From JABDKH01 sp963768565 (GTDB taxonomy: Bacteria > Bacteroidota > Rhodothermia > Rhodothermales > JABDKH01), in NCBI GenBank assembly GCA_963768565.1, contig CAVYIO010000038.1:232495-296494 (forward strand): a stretch of 64,000 bases of DNA, read 5' to 3'. Position numbers and translations under genes: made by a program. The notes beneath the pieces were generated by a model. The model was given only the letters and a program-made list of their open reading frames with translations, did not search any database and was not told where the DNA came from. Below, in pieces: positions 55,974-63,835 of this stretch. Every line of letters begins with the position of its first letter. Position 1 is the first letter of the stretch.

Positions 55974-58361
55974 TTAACTCCGTTCACGACTGTATCGATA
56001 ACCAAGTACGATCAACGATATTAAGAACAGAAGTCTCAGATTAATCGCGCCTCCGCCTCCGCCACCACCGTCACTATCGCCAGCATTACTGACCGTCGCC
56101 GTTACACCACCTATGGCAAGCGGGTCTTCTATGACACCATCGGCGTCACCATCCAGATCAGTCATCAGGTCGCCGTCTGTCAATATCAGCTTCAGATTAT
56201 GCACATCAATTTTCTGCCAGCTAGTTTCGGGTAATAGTGCGTAATTGCCAAAACGATCTACTTTATAAAGTTTTATATTTACCGGCAGTTCGCCAGAAAA
56301 GGTCAAGGCGATTTCAACACTTGCGCCAGTGTCCGATGTCGTGTTATAGCTCAGCACACCAAACGGAAAACTAACACCAGCAGGTGAATTGGCCGCTGCA
56401 GCCACCACACTAATCCCTGAAAGCAACTTGCCCGACGCCGTAGCAATATCAACACGACTACCATCAGGCAGTTTCAAACCGCTCGCAAACGTGGCGTTAG
56501 CAGCCATGCTGCCGAATTCCAATGCATCGATTACACCATCGCCATCACTATCGAGTGGATTGTTGATATCACCGCCAAGCTCGATGAAATCTGATATCCC
56601 GTCACCATCACTGTCACCAGATGGTTTTGACACATCAAGACCCAGTTCAGTCGCCTTGAAATCGATAACACCGTCATTGTTACTATCTTGCTGATAGGTC
56701 GCTACATTGGTCGTACACTGGTAGACACCAACATCGAGCGGCAACACGCCGACACCGACTGACAGACAATCCGCCGTTCCTATCAGATCAAAAGACCCCA
56801 GCTCGGAGAATACCTGCGCTGTGGAAAAAGACAATGGTTTGGCAGGAACGGGAGAAACAGATTCAACCGATGTTACCGAATCACCGATTACTATCTGATA
56901 GCTATTGTAGAGGCCTGCACATACGGCAAGCGGCGTTGCAGAAGCGTTGGTCAACGCACCAACACATGAAGTATCGTAACAGCCATATTCACCATCGGGA
57001 CCATAAACGGTACCAATTTCTATCGTCGACGATACGGCCGCACCTAATCCGGTAGCGGTACCAAAAGTCAAAGCTGAACCCAGGTCACGCGCACCCTGGT
57101 GCAGACCCGGCGAGTAAAATGTCATACAGGTCTCTTCTGGAATAGCGCTTTCACCCCGTGGATAGCAGTGAAACCCAAACTCACCGCTTTCACCATCACG
57201 AGTCAGTGTACAAGCCGTTTCATCGACACAGTTACCCTGTCCTAAACCTGAACAACTTTCACCAACCACTTTCGGCGTTTCGCAACGACCGGCAATATCA
57301 CCACTACAAGCCAGACCCGACGCGCAAGAAACACCTCTACCACATAGTTCTCCACGCTCAGGTGGTTGTTTGCGACACTCAAACAATGCATCACAGATAA
57401 AACCATCCAAACAGGTACCTTGACCAATACCGTAACATGGTTCTGTTGAACCGCTACGCCGCTGACACTGGCCAGCAGCGATATCTGAACAGACCAGTCC
57501 ATCAACACAACCGACCCCAAGACCACAGTTTTCACCCTGTTCTGGTATCTCGTGGCGACACTGACGTAATGCATCACAAACCAGTCCATCACTACAACTG
57601 CCCTGACCGAACCCTGAACAGGCATCACCGGATTTACCTAGCACTTCACACCTACCAGCAATCTCTGCCGAACAACCAAGACCACTAGCACAAGAAACAC
57701 CGGTGCCACATAACTCACCTGTTTGTGGCGGATCTTTGCGGCATTCCAATAATGCATCACAGACAAAACCTGATTCACAGTTACCCTGACCGATACCGAA
57801 ACAAGGCTCCGTCGAAACACTTCGCCGCTGACAACGACCAGCTGCAATATCTGAACACACCAGATTACCTGAACAAGAAACGCCGATACCACAAGGCTCA
57901 CCAGATATTGGTGGTGAATGACGACATTCCTGAAGCGCATCACACACCAGACCTGACGCACAGTTGGCCTGACCGATACCAAGGCAGCTCTGCCCGGCTG
58001 TACGTGGTGCCTGACAGCGACCACCAACAGGCGAACTGCAATTCAAGCCAGATCCACAACTAACCAAAGTACCGCAAGGCTCACCTGCTTTAGGTGGTGA
58101 ATGACGGCACTCACCCAAGACATCACAAACCAGACTGGATGCGCAATTACCCTGACCAACACCGGAACAGCTATCACCAGCACTTTTACGTGTTATACAG
58201 GTGCCTTTATTTAAAACACTGAGAGGGGAACTACAATATTTAGAGCTACTGCACCCCGATGTAAGGCCACAGCCAGCATATGCAGAGCCAATATTCGATA
58301 AAAACAGCAGCAAGATAATCGCTGCCAAGCGGGTAATACCAGAACCTGTGACTTTCATCAT
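55974..58361 (-). CDS. Secreted cysteine-rich repeat protein with GlyGly-CTERM-like tail
   Basis: This secreted protein of about 795 residues has a signal (IILLLFLSNIGSAYAG). Six or so copies of a cysteine-rich module of about 50 residues follow (for example GQGNCASGLVCDAL, ECRHSPP, GEPCGIGVSC, AAGRCQRRS), of a type resembling Dickkopf-N or EGF-like knots. Calcium-type repeats come next (DSDGDGISDFIELGGD, LDSDGDGVIDALE), and a beta domain like choice-of-anchor U. The end has a glycine run, a hydrophobic helix and a basic tail (LRLLFLISLIVLGYRYSRE), as in GlyGly-CTERM sorting signals. Starts are ATG 58361 or 58358 after a GGGAG site. Adhesion is a guess. Confidence 0.8.
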   Translation of the reverse strand: MMKVTGSGITRLAAIILLLFLSNIGSAYAGCGLTSGCSSSKYCSSPLSVLNKGTCITRKSAGDSCSGVGQGNCASSLVCDVLGECRHSPPKAGEPCGTLVSCGSGLNCSSPVGGRCQAPRTAGQSCLGIGQANCASGLVCDALQECRHSPPISGEPCGIGVSCSGNLVCSDIAAGRCQRRSVSTEPCFGIGQGNCESGFVCDALLECRKDPPQTGELCGTGVSCASGLGCSAEIAGRCEVLGKSGDACSGFGQGSCSDGLVCDALRQCRHEIPEQGENCGLGVGCVDGLVCSDIAAGQCQRRSGSTEPCYGIGQGTCLDGFICDALFECRKQPPERGELCGRGVSCASGLACSGDIAGRCETPKVVGESCSGLGQGNCVDETACTLTRDGESGEFGFHCYPRGESAIPEETCMTFYSPGLHQGARDLGSALTFGTATGLGAAVSSTIEIGTVYGPDGEYGCYDTSCVGALTNASATPLAVCAGLYNSYQIVIGDSVTSVESVSPVPAKPLSFSTAQVFSELGSFDLIGTADCLSVGVGVLPLDVGVYQCTTNVATYQQDSNNDGVIDFKATELGLDVSKPSGDSDGDGISDFIELGGDINNPLDSDGDGVIDALEFGSMAANATFASGLKLPDGSRVDIATASGKLLSGISVVAAAANSPAGVSFPFGVLSYNTTSDTGASVEIALTFSGELPVNIKLYKVDRFGNYALLPETSWQKIDVHNLKLILTDGDLMTDLDGDADGVIEDPLAIGGVTATVSNAGDSDGGGGGGGAINLRLLFLISLIVLGYRYSRERS

Positions 58362-58383
58362 AAAACTCCCTTTTGTCAGACAA

Positions 58384-58682
58384 CTAGTATCGAAAAAGTA
58401 TAGGAAACATAAACACCCTTTCGAATCCAAGTCAAACCAAAGAAACCTGAAGATCCCCCTTCACTTCTGCTTCCAACCAAAATATTTCACGTTTTTATCA
58501 ACTCATACCAATAGAAATTTAAGCTTCTTAAATTTCAACAAAACTGACAAACACCATCCTGCCAACAAACAGTAGCAATTCCTTTTACTTACCATGCTTA
58601 GCCATCTTAATCAGTAAACAGGCTTCTTTGCGCTATGGAATGACATCCGACAACCCACACCTCGACAGGCCGGTATGAGTCG
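58384..58682 (-). repeat. Duplicated leader-like sequence, copy A
   Basis: About 299 bp directly upstream of the cysteine-rich gene is repeated in the same orientation at 61040-61340, with scattered point and one-base length differences. On the minus strand it holds ATTCC...GGAAT arms around GCGCAAAGAAGCCTG and AAGATGGCTAAGC. These recall c-di-GMP-I riboswitches, but the match is partial. It is likely the 5' leader and promoter of the gene. Confidence 0.6.
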
Positions 58683-58813
58683 ACAACGCCCTATCAGCTC
58701 ATTATCTCGAACGTGAATATGCGGCCAACTAGGGACCATCAACGGCTAAGCTCAAAGGAGGTGGCGCGATAGCGCCGTAGACCTGTGAAGCTAATTTGTT
58801 ATGTACTTGCATA

Positions 58814-59227
58814 CTACCAACGTTGTAGTTGCAAACGTTGTTGTTGCTGGCGTTGTTGCTGGAGTAGGCGTTGCTGCGCTTCTTGCTGTGCACGCTGTTG
58901 AGCAGCTCTTTGGGTTGCTTGCTGGGCGAATTGTTGGTAGTCATCGTGATGTGCCCTTATGTCATACTGCTGCTGAACAGCTCTTTGTCGAGCCTGTTGT
59001 TGAGCCTGTTTTTGTGCTCTTTGGGCAGCTTGTTGTTGTTCGTGTTGCTTTTGCCAATGACGCATTTGCTCTTGCTGATGCTGTTGCTGTTGTTGTTGCT
59101 CTTTCTGTTGCTGCTGCTGTGCTCTCTGTTGTTGTGCCTGCTGAGAACTTTGAGCAGTTGCAAAAATAGGAACACTAATTGATACTAGCAAGATTAAAGC
59201 TCTAGAATGATTTGATTTTAATTTCAT
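58814..59227 (-). CDS. Secreted glutamine-rich low-complexity protein
   Basis: This 137-residue protein has a clear signal peptide (ALILLVSISVPIFATAQ). In the mature chain of about 112 residues, roughly 55 are Gln, with Ala, Arg and His between. Runs of five and six Gln occur early (RAQQQQQKEQQQQQQHQQE). Only a short central part (YDIRAHHDDY) differs. A strong AAGGAGAG site lies seven bases before the ATG, so translation seems real. A perfect 28-bp palindrome lies 39 bp upstream. It may form coiled coil or amyloid-like structure in the envelope; the function is unknown. Confidence 0.75.
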   Translation of the reverse strand: MKLKSNHSRALILLVSISVPIFATAQSSQQAQQQRAQQQQQKEQQQQQQHQQEQMRHWQKQHEQQQAAQRAQKQAQQQARQRAVQQQYDIRAHHDDYQQFAQQATQRAAQQRAQQEAQQRLLQQQRQQQQRLQLQRW

Positions 59228-59265
59228 TGTTACTCTCCTTTTTCAAGTATTTGCACATAGCAGTT

Positions 59266-59293
59266 ACTATACTGACCTGTCGGTCAGTATAGT
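59266..59293. promoter_or_regulatory. Perfect 28-bp palindrome upstream of the Gln-rich gene
   Basis: ACTATACTGACC and GGTCAGTATAGT are perfect 12-bp arms around TGTC. The centre GACCTGTCGGTC resembles operators of TetR-family repressors. It lies 39 bp upstream of the Gln-rich ATG, where a promoter should be. No regulator gene of that family is in this part of the window. Confidence 0.6.
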
Positions 59294-59439
59294 ATATATC
59301 AGTAACATCTAATGCTTGTATGTAAACCATTGTTTCTAAGAGAGATTATGGCGAACTTGCCTCATTATCAATATGAGAATATCCAGAACCAGCAATACTC
59401 AGCAACATTGAAGACTAGCCAAGGTCTGTTCTGGGTGGT

Positions 59440-59690
59440 TTACTCAATGACGACCTCAAAGGTGTTCGCTTCAGGGTAATCAAAGGTATATGTGTAGAAA
59501 CTTTCGTAACAGCCGTCAAGGTGGTTCACATCCCAGGTCATGGTCTTAGGCCCAGCCCCCAACTGCCAAGGCCGTCAATCCCATCGGGAGTTGAAAGGCT
59601 GCCATTCGCCACAAACAGGTGGGCATTGGCAGTAAAAAAAACAACTGTAAAACAGACACATGCAGCACCGAACAAAGAATTCATTGCCAT
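59440..59690 (-). CDS. Small secreted protein, frameshifted
   Basis: From ATG 59690 (preceded by AAAGGGAT) the frame gives a signal (ACVCFTVVFFTANAH) and FVANGSLSTPDGIDGLGSWG, then stops early. Another frame continues with GPKTMTWDVNHLDGCYESFY and ends TFDYPEANTFEVVIE at a stop at 59440-59442. Adding one base in the C-run at 59556-59560 joins them into about 83 residues. The family is unknown. The break is either a homopolymer deletion error or a pseudogene. Confidence 0.5.
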
Positions 59691-59967
59691 ATCCCTTTCC
59701 CCTTTTTTGCTCATTTACTTGTCATTACGACGATAAAAATTCATCCATGAATAACCTCCATGAAAATATCATAGACCAGTATCTTCGTGCAGATGACGCA
59801 CGAACACATTGAATAAATAATCTATGTTATATATTTGCACTTGAAAAATCTCAAAGAATATGACTAACTTTCCACCGATGGGGGGGGCTGTTCCGGCTGC
59901 GTCATCTTCAACCTCACCATTTAGTACTTAATTAAACAACTTAAATTAACCCTTGGGGATTTTTATT

Positions 59968-60750
59968 ATGAAACCAGAAATAACAATGAAAAAAACATTA
60001 TGCCTGCTTCTATTCGCTGCTCTTTCAATGGGTAGCAATAGCCTACTGGCTAGCCCGGACGACGATGACGATGATGATGACCGTGGACGCGGCCATGACA
60101 GTGAGCAGGGTGGTGGCAGCGGATCTGCAGATGCGCTGAGCGCGAACTTCATCGCCATTCCGCCCACCGGAGGCAGGGGCGATGGCCATTATTTTCCGTT
60201 CAGTGGCGGGGAAAACACAGCGTTGAATGCCGATGTGCGTCTGGCACTGGAGAAGCTGGATGAAGATGGCAACACGCTCGCTATCCTGAACACTCACCTG
60301 GGCATTAACACCGATAACACAGAAGATGTCGTCATCACCCTGTTTATCGGCACCGACGAGGACGGTGATGGCAGCTGCCTGAGTGAAGGTCCTACTTCAA
60401 TCTGTGTACTCGAAGGCGGTGGCGGTGATGATATGGTCAACGACGACGGTATACTGCACGCCGCGTGGGCGATGGCCTTGCGCGAAGACGACGATGATCT
60501 CAGAGGCAGTGGCATTTGCTGGTCCGATTTCGATAGCACCGAGGTGGTGCCGCAGTTCAACGATGATGGCACCATGACCAGCGTGGTATTCAATATCGTC
60601 GGTGGTGAAGAACAAATGCCGGAGATTAGTGAAGATGATGGCTGCATGGTAGGCTTCGGCGCACCATGGCTGGGCTTCGAGAATACCGAATGCGGACCTG
60701 ACAAGTCATGTGAGATCATTCCTATCATGACAGGTGTATGGGAAGACTGA
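59968..60750 (+). CDS. Acidic secreted protein of unknown function
   Basis: This protein of about 260 residues has a signal peptide (TLCLLLFAALSMGSNSLLAS) followed by a run of eight Asp. The rest is rich in Asp and Gly (LFIGTDEDGDGSC, EGGGGDDMVNDDGI) with six cysteines. The pattern suggests calcium binding, but no known domain is recognised. Starts at 59968 or 59986 fit; the open frame begins at a TTG slightly upstream. It is transcribed away from its neighbours on the other strand. A hairpin at 60802-60829 probably ends it. Confidence 0.7.
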   Translation: MKPEITMKKTLCLLLFAALSMGSNSLLASPDDDDDDDDRGRGHDSEQGGGSGSADALSANFIAIPPTGGRGDGHYFPFSGGENTALNADVRLALEKLDEDGNTLAILNTHLGINTDNTEDVVITLFIGTDEDGDGSCLSEGPTSICVLEGGGGDDMVNDDGILHAAWAMALREDDDDLRGSGICWSDFDSTEVVPQFNDDGTMTSVVFNIVGGEEQMPEISEDDGCMVGFGAPWLGFENTECGPDKSCEIIPIMTGVWED

Positions 60751-60801
60751 TGCCTGTATGGTTCAGTGTGGATTGGTAATATCCACCAGGTTAAATTGAT
60801 G

Positions 60802-60829
60802 CCTGCTGTGACGATTCCGTCACTGCAGG
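60802..60829 (+). terminator. Stem-loop after the acidic protein gene
   Basis: CCTGC-T-GTGACG and CGTCAC-T-GCAGG pair around ATTC, a strong 11-bp stem with one T-T mismatch. It lies 52 bases after the stop. There is no T-run, so it may stabilise the transcript end rather than act alone as a terminator. From here to 61039 nothing else is seen. Confidence 0.5.
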
Positions 60830-61039
60830 TATCAAATTCAAAGTTGCTTCACGACTGCCAAAACTACTGATAAGAACTGGTTATAACCGGATCGGGAAGG
60901 TCGTGTCCAGTTGCCGTCTTAACCGTAGTATGTTTTAAAAAAAAATACAGACAACCATTAAATGTCTAAACAAGACACCCATAAATCGAATCGGGTCAGT
61001 GAACAGGGTCAGCAAGTGTTAACGACTGTTCTTCAGCGG

Positions 61040-61340
61040 CTAGTATCAATTGGAAGTATAGGAAATATAAACACCCTTTCGAATCCAAGTCAAACCAAAG
61101 AAACCTGAATATCCCTTCACTTCTGCTTCCAACCAAAATATTTCACGTTTTTATCAACTCACGCCAATAGAATTTTAAGCTTATTTTCTTAATTTCAACA
61201 AAACTGACAAACACCATCCTCCAACAAACTGTAGCAATTCCTTTTACTTACCATGTTATCCATCTTAATCAGTAAACAGGCTTCTTTGCGGTATGGAATG
61301 ACATCCGATTACCCATACCTCGACAGGCCAGTATGAGTCG
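61040..61340 (-). repeat. Duplicated leader-like sequence, copy B
   Basis: This second copy of the 300-bp sequence at 58384-58682 is in the same orientation. Both keep the CGCAAAGAAGCCTG core and the CTATTGG and GGAAT segments. No gene follows it on the minus strand, so it is probably left from a duplicated gene that was lost. The MITE copy 2 begins 55 bp further right. Confidence 0.65.
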
Positions 61341-61395
61341 GTTAGCGACCTTTGAGTAAGTCATTAACACCGAGATATTCCAACGGCCACTGACC

Positions 61396-61572
61396 GGCCC
61401 AGGCTGTATGAAAAGTATTAGTGATATTTGAAAGTGATAAATGGAAGCTGATATTGAGCAATAAATTCCTTCAAGTGGATTTCACTATCACTATATTGAT
61501 ACTAAACCTTTCATATTTAGGGCTGGCTCACCACCGGTCCAATTTTTTCCGACTTTTCACACAGCCTGGACC
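61396..61572. repeat. 177-bp MITE, copy 2
   Basis: This is the same length as copy 1 at 55543-55719 and inverted relative to it. Terminal repeats are GGCCCAGGCTGTATGAAAAG at the left and ACTTTTCACACAGCCTGG at the right, with a few mismatches. The translated interior shares TILILNLSYLGLAHH with the frame crossing copy 1, which reflects DNA similarity, not a gene. Confidence 0.85.
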
Positions 61573-61613
61573 AAAAACAGACGTTCAGAGGGATGAAGCT
61601 GAATGAGTGCTAG

Positions 61614-61946
61614 CTATTTCGTAAAATCTCGTGCCTGAAGGAATGTTAGTGCAACAACCCCAACAATAAAACCACCATACCCCCCAATCAACTGCATTAA
61701 AGCTGAGTTCGTAGTTCCGAAAAGTGATGTACCAATGGGCATCAGTGCCGATGCAATACCCACCAGATAACAGACCCTTGATATTAGGCGTGCCAGCCCT
61801 TCCTTATCGATAACCCTATCTGCTGTCTTCTCATTGTAGCCCGCGAGGAATTCCATTCTCTTTTTGACACCAATCATATAACCAAGCCAGAACATTAATA
61901 GAGCAACTCCCTCCATAATCAAAATTTCAATTATCTTTGCTGTCAT
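61614..61946 (-). CDS. Small three-helix membrane protein, DUF3784-like
   Basis: This 110-residue protein has three hydrophobic helices. The block KRMEFLAGYNEKTADRVIDK between helices one and two, then GLARLISRVCYLVGIASALM, matches the pattern of DUF3784 membrane proteins. The function is unknown. ATG 61946 is the start. It lies 41 bp right of MITE copy 2. Confidence 0.7.
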   Translation of the reverse strand: MTAKIIEILIMEGVALLMFWLGYMIGVKKRMEFLAGYNEKTADRVIDKEGLARLISRVCYLVGIASALMPIGTSLFGTTNSALMQLIGGYGGFIVGVVALTFLQARDFTK

Positions 61947-62225
61947 ATGTTTTCTCTGTTTTGCGAATTATTAATAGCTGCTTTCGGCTAAGCTCGGACC
62001 TTACAGCAATCTAAATTTATTGATTAATTAACTTATTAAAAAACATCAAAAATGACACTTTAACTATACTTACTTGATTCAAATCAACATGTTTTATGGT
62101 AATCAAATTTAGGCTGACAGTAAGGTTTGGTATGTGTAACAAAAGATAAATCAAGAAATAATAGTTAGTTCTTTGGGGACATACTTTAGGTAATTGTAAG
62201 GGTGTTATACAAGAGGTGTTATATT

Positions 62226-62684
62226 ATGAACAAGTTATTTCTATTAGTAATTCTATCCGTGTTTTTTGTCAATCCAGCATATGCTTATAATCAAGAATTG
62301 GCGAAAAGTTATGAACAATATTTCAGTCCATTCTCTGGAAAAGCTACCCCCAAGGCGTTGCAAATGATTCCGACTAAGGCATTCATAGAATCCCTGAAAA
62401 AGGGTAATGAACTCTTTATAATAGATGTTCGGACGCCAGGAGAAACTGGAGTTTATGGTCTCAACTTAAGCAATAGCCTCGCTATTCCCATGAATGAGGT
62501 ATTCAAGCCTGAAAACCTGGCAAAAATCCCTGCAACTGGGAAAGTCGTGATTGTGTGCAAAGCCGGTCACCGGGCAATGGCGGTCGCAACAGGATTGCGT
62601 CACATTGGATTCAAAAACGTGTTTATTTTGAAGCAAGGAATTTCAGATGTAGCTAATTACCTATCACCAAAAAACGCTTATTAA
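62226..62684 (+). CDS. Periplasmic rhodanese-like protein
   Basis: This 152-residue protein has a signal peptide (FLLVILSVFFVNPAYAYN) and one rhodanese domain: ELFIIDVRTPGETGVYGLN, then the active-site loop VVIVCKAGHRAMAVATGL with its Cys, and KNVFILKQGISDVANYL. The ATG at 62226 follows AGAGG; the frame is open a little further. It is the second periplasmic rhodanese in this part of the window and not a close copy of the first. A role in sulfur transfer is likely by family. Confidence 0.85.
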   Translation: MNKLFLLVILSVFFVNPAYAYNQELAKSYEQYFSPFSGKATPKALQMIPTKAFIESLKKGNELFIIDVRTPGETGVYGLNLSNSLAIPMNEVFKPENLAKIPATGKVVIVCKAGHRAMAVATGLRHIGFKNVFILKQGISDVANYLSPKNAY

Positions 62685-62865
62685 CGGCACGGTACTCCCT
62701 ACTATTTTACGTGGGGAGTACTTGAACATCGTTTTTAGAATAATCAGTTTTACAATACTGCTTTCTTTAATGCCCATGTCTATTCTCAGTTACCAACAGA
62801 TTGATCTTCAATGTCAGGATTGGGTTGTGAACAGACCCTCAGGTATGAAATCCTGGCTAAATCAC

Positions 62866-63121
62866 CTGACTGGCAGCTTACGGCCGATACTGTTGAAAAA
62901 CTCTTTTATAAATGGAGTGAAAATTTCTTAGCGTTTCTAACAATTTTTTGGACTTCAGATATGAGGGGCATAAAAAATGCCTTTCTTATCTGCAGAAGTT
63001 AACACAAAGCTCTATGAGTAATATTCGAATCGCACTTTTGAAAAATATCTAATAGTATGAGAATTTAGCCTTATCTGATTTCCGAGTTTTTCAACAGTAT
63101 CGGCCATGAACGGTCATTCAG
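62866..63121. repeat. MITE-like element with 38-bp terminal repeats
   Basis: GGCCGATACTGTTGAAAAAC at 62882-62901 and its complement ending at 63105 are part of a perfect 22-bp inner match (62882-62903, 63084-63105). Outer CTGACTGGCAGCTTAC (62866-62881) pairs with the flank to 63121 at 14 of 20 positions, counting the shared GGCC. The interior has no gene, only a GGCAT-ATGCC hairpin near 62967-62981. A short frame starting at 62722 runs into it. Confidence 0.7.
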
Positions 63122-63127
63122 CACATA

Positions 63128-63158
63128 CAAAAAAACGGCAGCCATAAAGACTGCCGCA
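63128..63158 (-). terminator. Rho-independent terminator, minus strand
   Basis: CGGCAG (63136-63141) and CTGCCG (63151-63156) form a stem that on the minus strand is followed by TTTTTTT. It lies about 150 bases after the beta-barrel gene stop at 63305, with the PEP-CTERM remnant between. Confidence 0.8.
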
Positions 63159-63177
63159 ATCGTGCTATGTATTAATT

Positions 63178-63234
63178 TTAGGCTATGCGTCTAGCAAGTC
63201 CAATTAAGCCTAAAAGGACTAAACCAAAGAGCCA
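63178..63234 (-). pseudogene. PEP-CTERM-like tail remnant
   Basis: On the minus strand one frame reads WLFGLVLLGLIGLARRIA then stop, very like the membrane helix and basic end of PEP-CTERM sorting tails. An in-frame stop lies just upstream, and no VPEP or VPxP motif or protein body precedes it. It is probably the last piece of a lost exported protein. Confidence 0.45.
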
Positions 63235-63304
63235 TAATTAATAAAATTTGCCGTGGAAATGTAGATCGATGTAGCAATTATTTATTTCTGCTACAGAGCC
63301 GCGA

Positions 63305-63835
63305 TTAAAAAGTAAAAACACCGCTAACCGATATCATATCAAGGTCGTATTTAAGATCATACACTTCGTATTCTGCACGCACTAAGAAAGAACCAATAGC
63401 AAATCTTGCGCCTACTCCATAAGCAGGGTCTGTTCCAGAATCACTACTACTGGCAGTGCCAGAAGTAGAATCTGAATCCCAGCTAATTGCACCTGCCTTA
63501 GCAAATATACCAAAAGGCCCAAAACTGAGACCCGCTAAACCAAAAGCATTTAAACCACTAATCTCAACACTCTCAGCGGATGTACTGGGTTTACCAAAAT
63601 CAACATAAGACGCTTCAACAGCAAAATCAACAAGGGGAATAAAACCGATGTTGTAGCCGCCAAATAATTTATATGCTGAATCACTCTCATCGAAATTAGT
63701 ATCTTTTACCGAGGCATCACCAACACCTGCTCCAATATAAAATCCACTATCGGTACCAGCAACAGCGACAGTGGGCATACCTAGGAAAAACCCGGCTAAA
63801 CAAACGAATATTATCTTAACTTTTTTGAAACTCAT
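63305..63835 (-). CDS. Small outer-membrane beta-barrel protein
   Basis: From ATG 63835 (GGGGAG nine bases upstream) this is about 176 residues. The signal peptide is VCLAGFFLGMPTVAVAG. An eight-strand-type barrel follows, with alternating strands such as GFYIGAGVGDASVKD, FAVEASYVDFGKPS and FLVRAEYEVYDLKYDLD. It ends with a terminal Phe (VSGVFTF), as barrel proteins do. It belongs to the OmpA-barrel/OmpW-like group of small porin-fold proteins. There is no periplasmic peptidoglycan-binding domain. Confidence 0.83.
   Translation of the reverse strand: MSFKKVKIIFVCLAGFFLGMPTVAVAGTDSGFYIGAGVGDASVKDTNFDESDSAYKLFGGYNIGFIPLVDFAVEASYVDFGKPSTSAESVEISGLNAFGLAGLSFGPFGIFAKAGAISWDSDSTSGTASSSDSGTDPAYGVGARFAIGSFLVRAEYEVYDLKYDLDMISVSGVFTF

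Noticed and set aside
58801..59182. Long plus-strand frames opposite the Gln-rich gene
   Set aside because: They are antisense products of CAG/CAA-type codons (Leu- and Val-rich shadows) without a ribosome site or signal.
61421..61606. Short frame giving a hydrophobic peptide
   Set aside because: It lies inside MITE copy 2 and only mirrors the DNA similarity to copy 1.
62722..62931. Small frame with a TTG start and a GGGGAG site
   Set aside because: A signal-like start is present, but the frame runs into the MITE at 62866 and has no homologous content; at most a gene fragment.
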